A stretch of DNA of 64,000 nucleotides from MGBC163016 sp910588905. GTDB lineage: Bacteria > Actinomycetota > Coriobacteriia > Coriobacteriales > Eggerthellaceae. Positions 25,470-32,288 of the stretch are shown in pieces. The stretch spans positions 1 to 64,000 of the forward strand of contig CAPGDO010000003.1 of assembly GCA_948616985.1 (NCBI GenBank). The letters run 5' to 3'. The position numbers and the translations under genes were made by a program. Under the pieces are notes generated by a model that searched no databases, had not been told where the DNA came from, and saw only the letters and a list, made by a program, of their open reading frames with translations. How positions within the stretch are numbered: the stretch's first letter is position 1; each line of letters begins with the position of its first letter.

Positions 25470-27929
25470 CTAACGGCCCTCCCTATCTGCTTCCGCATAC
25501 GTCTGTGGTCCCCTGGCAACCCCCGGGATCACTTCATTCCAACCACCGTGCTCCTTTACGACTTGTCCAGGCATCTCGTCGCCCTCTTGATAGGGATAGA
25601 TCTTGCAAAGCATGCATTTGATGGAAGAGCCCACACCGCCTTCGCAAGTCTCATGAGCGACAGTGCAGTTGTTCACATTCGAATCGAAGGTGCCGAACAG
25701 ATCCTCGGCCTCCTGCTCTGGGTACCACCAAGCGTGTTCAGCATGAACGGTATCAGGACGGATCGTCGGAGAGATGCGAGCCACTTGGCGGAAGCGCCCG
25801 TGGTCATTCTCCACCCACACCCACTCACCATCATGAATGCCATGCTTTTCTGCGGTATCCGGATGGATGGTCAAAAGCGGCCATTTATGGAATTCACGCA
25901 TCGTGGGTTCTTGGCGATCTTCTGAATGGAAGAACTCGAATGAACGACCACCGCAACTCAGCACCAGAGGATATTCTTCAGCTACATCGGGGGTGCTGAT
26001 GGGGCTCTGAGATGGCTCGGTATGGAAGGGCCATGGCGTAAGACCCCAAAGCGTATAGCAGCTAGGAGACAATTCGATACGTCCGGAAGCCGTAGCAAAA
26101 CCGGGTTGACCATCAGGGCGCAACATGCCCTTCTCGTATTTCTTATAGGTGGCATTGAACTTATCGTAGGCGTAACCTTTGTCTTCTTGCAAAGCTCGCA
26201 GGTCGCCATAGTGCTCTAGAACATCCTCATCGCTTTGGAGATCGTGCTTGTTCTCCAGCCCCTTGGTGGCGAACTGCGTAAAACCAGTGCCGGGGCTGAG
26301 GAACGCATTGATGAAGTCGATGTTCGTTTCAAAGGGACAATGCTCAGGATCCAAACGCTTGCCCATCTCAACGATAATCTCTTCATCGGTCTTCGCTTCA
26401 TAATAGGAGGCGACTTTGCGCATAGTGCGTATCGGAGTCCACCAGGCGCGGGCAGAATCACGTTCAGCGCTCATGGCAACCGGCAAGAACAGGTCGGCCA
26501 AGGCGACGGCTGTCGGCGTCATGAACGGGTCGGCGTAGATGACATAGGGGATCTTGTTCAGAGCCTCGTAAAGACGGGGAGCGTCCATGGCTGCGCAAGC
26601 GAGCTCGTTGGAAGATTGGATCCACCAGAGCTTGATAGGGAATGGCTCACCAGTCTCGATGCACTGGAGAAGCGCATCGGAAGATGCATGATGGACGAAG
26701 TCCTCGCCCGGTGTATTGAAAACACGGTGCATCGTTGCTTTCATGTTGCGAGATTCTTCCGGCTGCAACATACCGTAGTCATCATGACTGGCCGCTACCT
26801 TGAAAGCATTCTGCATGAGGATCCAGCCACCAGGAATGTCGATGTTGCCGGTAATGGCCATGAGGTCCACGCACGCAAGATTCAAGGACATGCAGCTCAT
26901 CTGCTGATCCATGGCAAGACCCCACTGCAGAGCAGCGTTTTCCGCATTGGCGAACAGCCGCGCTGCACCAACGATGTCATCAGCATTGATGCCGCAGATC
27001 CCTGCAGCCCATTCAGGAGTGCACTCTTTGACCTTCTCGCGGATGATATCGAGGCCGGTAGTCCAGCAAGAGACGAAATCGTGATCGTATAGATCCTCTT
27101 CGATGATGATATGGAGCATGGCGCAAGCCAGAGCCGCATCAGTACCAGGCCGCAGCTGAAGATGGTATTCTGCACGCGCACCCCACCACGTAAGACGAGG
27201 ATCTATAGAAACGATCTTGGTGCCCATTTGCACGCACATAGCCAACCAGTGACCCAGATAACCGTCGGCATTCGAGGCTAAAGGCTCATTGCCCCACACC
27301 AGAAGCACCTCGGGGTTCTTCCACTCAGGGTTGAGATACCGATCCTCATGAGCCTGAGATGCATCTACGATAGGGATATCTCCCATGCCACCCGACCCGC
27401 AAGTACGAGGAAGATAGCAAGCGTAACCCGTGAAACCGATATGGGCGACATTGGGGGTCTTTAGGATGCCTTTATAGAAGAACGGCATCTGCCATTGGAT
27501 ATTGCGACCTGTGCCATTGGTGGCCAAGATGCAATGACTACCCCAATTGTCCCAGACTTCGCGAACCTTTTCTTCTGCTATGTCGAAAGCCTCATCCCAT
27601 GTGATGCGCTCCCAGGCTTTCGGGTCGCCTCTCTTGGAGGGGTCGCGCTTCATGGGATATTTCACACGGTCGGGATTATTGATGGCCTCTACACGATTCA
27701 AGCATCGCATGCACAGCTTACCGTTAGCGTTGGGATCCAGAGGGTCACCCTCGATGAACTCCACTTTGCCATCCTTGACATAATAGATGACACCACAGGA
27801 CGTATGACACCCAGGAGGTGAATAGTGGTAAGTTCGCGTGCAGGTATATCCATCCTCCTCCCATTGAGACTCACCTTCATGGTAGGCCTCACGATCGATC
27901 GTAGCCAGGTAGTCTTCGTACTTGATCAT
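25470..27929 (-). CDS. Molybdopterin oxidoreductase catalytic subunit
   Basis: 819 residues, DMSO-reductase superfamily, no Tat signal. N-terminal Fe-S region: Cys30, Cys41, Cys45, Cys73 and Cys76, the last pair as LCMRC. GTGRN, then YACYLPRTCG with a candidate Mo-ligand Cys near residue 167, RPGTDAALACAM, and a C-terminal HPDTAEKHGIHDGEWV domain. Closest relative within the window is the truncated gene at 1-637. It forms a pair with the 114-aa ferredoxin and is first of the two Moco enzymes in the operon. Likely a catechol-dehydroxylase- or transhydroxylase-like enzyme by context; this is inference. Confidence 0.92.
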   Translation of the reverse strand: MIKYEDYLATIDREAYHEGESQWEEDGYTCTRTYHYSPPGCHTSCGVIYYVKDGKVEFIEGDPLDPNANGKLCMRCLNRVEAINNPDRVKYPMKRDPSKRGDPKAWERITWDEAFDIAEEKVREVWDNWGSHCILATNGTGRNIQWQMPFFYKGILKTPNVAHIGFTGYACYLPRTCGSGGMGDIPIVDASQAHEDRYLNPEWKNPEVLLVWGNEPLASNADGYLGHWLAMCVQMGTKIVSIDPRLTWWGARAEYHLQLRPGTDAALACAMLHIIIEEDLYDHDFVSCWTTGLDIIREKVKECTPEWAAGICGINADDIVGAARLFANAENAALQWGLAMDQQMSCMSLNLACVDLMAITGNIDIPGGWILMQNAFKVAASHDDYGMLQPEESRNMKATMHRVFNTPGEDFVHHASSDALLQCIETGEPFPIKLWWIQSSNELACAAMDAPRLYEALNKIPYVIYADPFMTPTAVALADLFLPVAMSAERDSARAWWTPIRTMRKVASYYEAKTDEEIIVEMGKRLDPEHCPFETNIDFINAFLSPGTGFTQFATKGLENKHDLQSDEDVLEHYGDLRALQEDKGYAYDKFNATYKKYEKGMLRPDGQPGFATASGRIELSPSCYTLWGLTPWPFHTEPSQSPISTPDVAEEYPLVLSCGGRSFEFFHSEDRQEPTMREFHKWPLLTIHPDTAEKHGIHDGEWVWVENDHGRFRQVARISPTIRPDTVHAEHAWWYPEQEAEDLFGTFDSNVNNCTVAHETCEGGVGSSIKCMLCKIYPYQEGDEMPGQVVKEHGGWNEVIPGVARGPQTYAEADREGR

Positions 27930-28068
27930 ATCCTCTCCTTTTCCTTCTTGTTTCCGACCCTGCTGGTTTGACCATCCTTTCCTCGAAACGGCCTATGACC
28001 CGAATGAACGTGCACTCATAGATCGATCACACGCTGAATCGGTACCTGAAACGCACTCCCGACTCGAA

Positions 28069-28302
28069 CTAATCCGCTGACGGCACACCAGGAGCAGGAA
28101 CGCCAGGTGCAGGCACTCCCGGAGCTGGAGCGTCAATGCTCGGAATCCCAGGAGCTGCAGCGATCGCATCAGCTGCCTGTGATCGCTCCGAGATCTCCGC
28201 ACCGCATTTCTGGCATGTTGTCTCCCCTAAGGGATTATTGAATCCGCACGCAGGGCAGATATTCAGCGTGCTTGCGTCCACCGCTGATGGTCTAAAACAC
28301 AT
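28069..28302 (-). CDS. Small MCFRP zinc-ribbon protein (copy B)
   Basis: 77 residues from the ATG at 28302, five bases after GAAGGAGG. It begins MCFRP, followed by a zinc ribbon (Cys16, 19, 30, 33; NICPACGFNNPLGETTCQKC) and a Pro/Ala/Gly tail containing APGVP three times in tandem. First gene of the 19.3-28.3 kb operon, 139 bases ahead of the Moco gene. Paralogue of the product at 22012. The first 19 residues align without a gap, while the ribbon loop differs by four residues. Function unknown. Confidence 0.75.
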   Translation of the reverse strand: MCFRPSAVDASTLNICPACGFNNPLGETTCQKCGAEISERSQAADAIAAAPGIPSIDAPAPGVPAPGVPAPGVPSAD

Positions 28303-28832
28303 AGAGGCCTCCTTCTTCACGTTTCAATACAGCTTCTATTCGTTGAGCGATCCTGGATTCGGATCCCGATACCACCCGGACCGGGATCGGTGATCCCTTG
28401 ATCCTGGCGCTCGATTCTAGAAGTCGGCTATCGAATGATTAAAATTCCAATTTTCCGAGCGTGAAGGCCTACAACCAGTTCTCAATGCACAGGACAAGCA
28501 TTGATGGATCACATGATCGACCGATCATCATCGGATCAGGAGATAGACCGACATCGCGACCCCTTTCTTCCCGCTTGCAATAACAAGGGCCTTCGGGGAA
28601 ACGATGGGGGTTTGCCTGATCATGAATGGAATCCTGAGGATTCCGAATCTGGAGTCATGTATTTGGAGCACCTGAATGCAAGCCCACGATAACCCATGCG
28701 ATCAAGAGCGACCTGCTTGCGCACGGCCGGTAAACCATCAGAAAACACACGATGCGCCGTGCCATCGGGTGCGATCGCTTCTCAATATCATCGTTGCAGA
28801 CACATGCCGAGCGCAGGGCGAAAGGAAGCATC
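28303..28832. promoter_or_regulatory. Divergent intergenic region with several perfect dyads
   Basis: 530 bases between the Moco operon (minus) and the choloylglycine-hydrolase-like gene (plus), with no gene I can support. It contains GATCCCG-N13-CGGGATC (28362-28388), AAAATTCCAATTTT (28441-28454), ATGATCGACCGATCAT (28513-28528) and GGAATCCTGAGGATTCC (28628-28644). None is followed by a T run, so they look like protein-binding sites, not terminators. No regulator gene is adjacent. Confidence 0.5.
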
Positions 28833-29798
28833 ATGTGCACATCGATCAGGTTCACCAATGACGAGCATGCGATGTTCTGGGGCCGCAACTATGATTGGAA
28901 TGTCAGCTACGGAGAAACCCCGCTCGTCATGCCGAAGGGCTATCGGCTCACGCGCGCGTTCGGCGATGACTATAGCAGCCAATATGCATGCGTTGGGATG
29001 AGCATCGAATACGAAGGCTACCCGCTGTACTTCAACTGTGGAAACGACGCCGGGCTCGCAGTCGGCGGCCTCAACTTCGCTGGCTATGCGAGCTTCGAAA
29101 AGGATCCGGTGTCCGGCAAGACCAATGTTGCCGCCTACGAGATACCCACCTGGATCGGTGCCACCTTCGCCACCGTCGACGAGGTCGAAGAGGCGTTGCG
29201 CAACGTAGCCATCGTAGGCAAGAGCATCTCACCATCCCTCGGCGTCGCTATGCTGCACTGGCACATCGCCGATGCGAAGCGCTCCATCGTCGTGGAATAC
29301 CAGGAAGACGGGATGCACATCTATCACGATCGGGTGGACGTGCTGACCAATCAGCCACCCTTCTCATGGCACGAGGAGAATCTGCGCAACTACCTGTGCT
29401 GCAATGGCAACTGGCCTGATGATGCCGAATGGCGAACGCAAACGCTTGCTCCTTTTGGAACCAGCGCCGCCATGCACGGGATCCCCGGCGATGCCTCCCC
29501 TACCTCGCGTTTCGTGAAAGCCGCCTTCGTCAACGCCTTCCATCCACAGAAGTCGAGCGAACACGACAACGTCATGCGCATGTTCCACACGCTGGGAAGC
29601 GTCGCGTTCGTAGAGGGCATTGCGAAGAAGGCCGATGGTTCGTCTGAGATCACCATCTTCTCTGACTGCTTTAGCGCCGCTACCAACACGTACTACTTCA
29701 ACACCTACGACGACCCAGCGCTCAGGACGGTAAGGCTAGCAGATCACGCAAACGCGGACCCTTCATCGCTGGTGAAGCTGCCAAGGGACGCTTCGTAG
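28833..29798 (+). CDS. Choloylglycine hydrolase family protein (bile salt hydrolase candidate)
   Basis: 321 residues from an ATG preceded by AAAGGAAG, the usual BSH length. It begins Met-Cys, and Cys2 would become the N-terminal nucleophile. Arg18 and Asp21 (GRNYDW) fall exactly at the catalytic positions of the family. Asn81 in AGLAVGGLNFAGYA matches Asn82 of bile salt hydrolases, where penicillin acylases have Tyr. VLTNQPPFSW carries the Asn175 equivalent and SPTSRFVKAAF the Arg228 equivalent. Predicted to cleave the amide of conjugated bile acids; another amide substrate cannot be excluded. No signal peptide. Monocistronic, divergent from the Moco operon. Confidence 0.88.
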   Translation: MCTSIRFTNDEHAMFWGRNYDWNVSYGETPLVMPKGYRLTRAFGDDYSSQYACVGMSIEYEGYPLYFNCGNDAGLAVGGLNFAGYASFEKDPVSGKTNVAAYEIPTWIGATFATVDEVEEALRNVAIVGKSISPSLGVAMLHWHIADAKRSIVVEYQEDGMHIYHDRVDVLTNQPPFSWHEENLRNYLCCNGNWPDDAEWRTQTLAPFGTSAAMHGIPGDASPTSRFVKAAFVNAFHPQKSSEHDNVMRMFHTLGSVAFVEGIAKKADGSSEITIFSDCFSAATNTYYFNTYDDPALRTVRLADHANADPSSLVKLPRDAS

Positions 29799-29831
29799 AA
29801 GGCGCTGAGCAGCGAACCATACCCTTCCGGA

Positions 29832-30761
29832 TCAGCTACGCGGGAGAGCGGCGCCTTCCACATTGAAAGCATCTGCCAAGGCGCTGGGAGCGAGCAACAC
29901 GCCACGCGAATCCTTCGCGCTCTCATAGGCGAGATTCATCGCACGAAGCTTCATAGCGCGGGGATTCTTATCATATTCCTCGGCCGCCTCCACGAACATC
30001 TCTGAGATATCGCGCTCCGCCTCAGCTAAGATGACCCGTGCGTTGCGCTCCCGCTCAGCCTGCGCCTCGCGAGAGAGAGCATCCTGCAGACCACGGGGGA
30101 TAGTGATGTCGCGGATCTCCACCGATGCCACAGTGATCCCCCATCCTTCGCACTTCTCGCTCAGCGCCTCTTCCAGCTCACGATCGATCTGCTTGCGACG
30201 CATGCTGATATCCACCAGATTCATACGCCCTATCACATCGCGCATAGCCGTCTGGGCGCTCCGCAGCACAGCCTTCGGATAGTTCTCCACCTCAAGGCAC
30301 GCGCGCTTCGTATCCCATACCATCCAGAATAAGATAGCATCCACATTCACGGGAACCAGATCGGCTGTGAGCGCCGCTTCTGCCGAGAAGGATGCTGTCT
30401 TCATACGCTGATCCACCTCGATAGCAGGGTACTCGATCAAGGGAACGCAGAAGTAGAGCCCTGGTCCAGCCAAGCGATGGAACTTCCCGAAGCGCAGGAT
30501 GACCACGCTCTCCCACTGCAGCGCCACGCGCACAGCGCTCGCCAAGAGGAAGCCGACCACCAACGCCAAGGCAACGGTTCCAACCGAGAATTGCTTATAC
30601 GTGAGCGCGGTCACGACCACCACACCGAGAACGTACATGATCACATAGAACATGTACACGCCCGCCCGCGATGCGTCGCTTGATTCGAACTCATTGACGG
30701 CGCTCACAGACGGCTTGCTGCTCAGATTCTGATCCTCTGGCTCATCGCTTTTGGCTCTCAT
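29832..30761 (-). CDS. SPFH/Band 7 domain protein (slipin/stomatin-like)
   Basis: 309 residues. A cytoplasmic N-terminal stretch of about 35 residues, two hydrophobic segments (about 36-75), then the Band 7 domain (VVILRFGKFHRLAGPGLYFCVPLIE onward) and a coiled-coil Ala/Glu/Arg-rich C-terminal part (REAQAERERNARVILAEAERD). Slipins assemble as membrane microdomain scaffolds. The ATG at 30761 lies four bases after the stop of the GntR gene, so both belong to one operon. The partner NfeD-type protease is not seen next to it. Confidence 0.88.
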   Translation of the reverse strand: MRAKSDEPEDQNLSSKPSVSAVNEFESSDASRAGVYMFYVIMYVLGVVVVTALTYKQFSVGTVALALVVGFLLASAVRVALQWESVVILRFGKFHRLAGPGLYFCVPLIEYPAIEVDQRMKTASFSAEAALTADLVPVNVDAILFWMVWDTKRACLEVENYPKAVLRSAQTAMRDVIGRMNLVDISMRRKQIDRELEEALSEKCEGWGITVASVEIRDITIPRGLQDALSREAQAERERNARVILAEAERDISEMFVEAAEEYDKNPRAMKLRAMNLAYESAKDSRGVLLAPSALADAFNVEGAALPRS

Positions 30762-30765
30762 GCCC

Positions 30766-31287
30766 TTACCCCGATCGATCAAGACGTGCATTCACCAGCT
30801 CGACGATATCATTGCGCGGCATCCCCAACTCACGGCATTGCCGTATGAACTCATCCGCCAACGAACGGGCCATGTCCATCACCACGTCATCGGGGTCCAT
30901 GTTGCGATCAGCGACGAACGTACCACGACCACGCTTGGATACCACGTAGCCGTCCCGCTCGATATCTTGATACACCTTCATGACGGTGTTGTAGTTCACG
31001 CCAAGCTCCACCGCCAACTCGCGGACAGTGGGAAGACGCTCATCGGGCTCGAACTGCCCGGACAGGATGAGATAGACGATCCTGTTCTTCAGCTGCAGCC
31101 AAATGGGTATGCCGCTAGAATCGTCGATGGATATATGGATGGTCTTGCCGGGTCCATCGCCCTTGGCAACCTTTTCTTCCTTGCTGTTCTTCTCCAAGTG
31201 GATTCTTCTCTTCCCCGCGTTCTTTAGGGGTAAATGATAGCAATTCACCGGAAGTACGAGGCTCTGGCTGATCGCATTCGTCGACAA
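30766..31287 (-). CDS. GntR-family regulator (YtrA-like)
   Basis: 173 residues from a TTG start with GGAGGAAGG eight bases upstream. The N-terminal 45 residues are basic and unusual for the family. The winged HTH (GIPIWLQLKNRIVYLILSGQFEPDERLPTVRELAVELGVNYNTVMKVYQDIE region, about 59-110) is clear, and the short helical C-terminal part of about 50 residues fits the YtrA subgroup, which has no large effector domain. Cotranscribed with the SPFH gene and divergent from the molybdoenzyme operon. Probably represses its own operon and possibly the divergent one. Confidence 0.88.
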   Translation of the reverse strand: MSTNAISQSLVLPVNCYHLPLKNAGKRRIHLEKNSKEEKVAKGDGPGKTIHISIDDSSGIPIWLQLKNRIVYLILSGQFEPDERLPTVRELAVELGVNYNTVMKVYQDIERDGYVVSKRGRGTFVADRNMDPDDVVMDMARSLADEFIRQCRELGMPRNDIVELVNARLDRSG

Positions 31288-31310
31288 CGGCCCTTCCTCC
31301 AGTAAATTGG

Positions 31311-31339
31311 TTGAATTATCTATTGATATATCTTACTAT
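31311..31339 (+). promoter_or_regulatory. Promoter of the exported molybdoenzyme operon
   Basis: TTGAAT (31311-31316), a 17-base spacer and TACTAT (31334-31339), in a strikingly A/T-rich stretch. About 160 bases upstream of the first gene at 31500. It overlaps a candidate minus-strand promoter for the GntR gene. Confidence 0.5.
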
Positions 31340-31352
31340 GATTATAAGTCAA
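31325..31352 (-). promoter_or_regulatory. Candidate promoter of the GntR-SPFH operon
   Basis: On the minus strand TTGACT (31352-31347), a 16-base spacer and TATATC (31330-31325). It is interleaved with the plus-strand promoter, so the two transcripts probably exclude or co-regulate each other. Confidence 0.45.
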
Positions 31353-31499
31353 TCGAGCGTCGGTGTGCGTGGACGGTTGTATACAAGACGGTAACGGGGA
31401 GGAGAAGATGCAGGGGGAGAAACCGCACCACGGCATGAGCGCAGCGGGCTCGATCCCGAACACAGACGAGAGCTTGATGCCAAGAAAAGGGAGGGTCTC

Positions 31500-32288
31500 A
31501 TGACGAGATACGGAATGGCACTCGATCTCAAGCGATGCGTCGGATGTGGAGCATGCGTGGTCGCATGCCAGCTTGAGAACAATCAGAAGGAAGGTGTCGC
31601 GTGGGTACAGCTTGACACCGTAGAATGGGGAGAGGATATCGGCGAATCCGGCCGCGCCTATGTGCCCCACGCATGCATGCACTGCCCCGATGCGCCCTGC
31701 GCCGAGGTCTGTCCCACGGGCGCCAGCGTGGTCATGGATGATGGCGTCGTGGTCATGGATTATGACGCGTGCATCAACTGCGGATCATGCGTGCAAGCCT
31801 GCCCCTACGGTGCCCGCGTGGTGAACAAGACGCGCACCAACTATTTCAAGACAGACACGCAAGCCCCCTATGAGGCATACGGTGAGCAGCGTGTCAACGT
31901 AGTGGAGAAGTGCGATTTCTGCTATGACCGCACCCAGCAAGGGCTACCGACCGCCTGTGTATGGAATTGCCCGGGCAAAGCGCGCTTCTTCGGCGATCTG
32001 GAAGATCCCGAGAGCGAAGTGAGCCAGCGCATCGCCCAAGGAGATATGGTCCAGATCGACGAGACGTCATTCTGGTTCGCACCTGTGAGCGGAATGCCTG
32101 ATACCGGCTTGCCTACAGCAGCGAACCTGGCTCAGGGCGAGAGCGTTGCCCAGAACGACCCCGATGATGGCGTCAATCCCGTAGCCGCCACAGTGGGCGT
32201 AGCAGCTGTTGCTGCCGTTGCCGCTGGCATCGGCGTGGGCGTGAAGAAAGCGAAGAAGGAAGCCGTGGAGGTGGATGACGATGAGTAA
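31500..32288 (+). CDS. DmsB/PhsB-like four-cluster Fe-S subunit with C-terminal membrane helix
   Basis: 262 residues, start preceded by AAGGGAGGG. Four Cys groups: CVGCGACVVAC (residues about 15-25), CMHCPDAPCAEVCP, CINCGSCVQACP and CDFCYDR...CVWNC, ligands for up to four [4Fe-4S] clusters. No own signal; export with the Tat-bearing catalytic subunit is likely, as in DmsAB. A hydrophobic Ala/Val/Gly helix (about 222-244) followed by KKAKKEA at the C-terminus would anchor it, which is unusual for the family. Its end overlaps the catalytic subunit gene. Confidence 0.92.
   Translation: MTRYGMALDLKRCVGCGACVVACQLENNQKEGVAWVQLDTVEWGEDIGESGRAYVPHACMHCPDAPCAEVCPTGASVVMDDGVVVMDYDACINCGSCVQACPYGARVVNKTRTNYFKTDTQAPYEAYGEQRVNVVEKCDFCYDRTQQGLPTACVWNCPGKARFFGDLEDPESEVSQRIAQGDMVQIDETSFWFAPVSGMPDTGLPTAANLAQGESVAQNDPDDGVNPVAATVGVAAVAAVAAGIGVGVKKAKKEAVEVDDDE

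Noticed and set aside
28362..28388. GATCCCG/CGGGATC hairpin as a terminator
   Set aside because: No T run on either strand and it sits upstream, not downstream, of both neighbouring genes.
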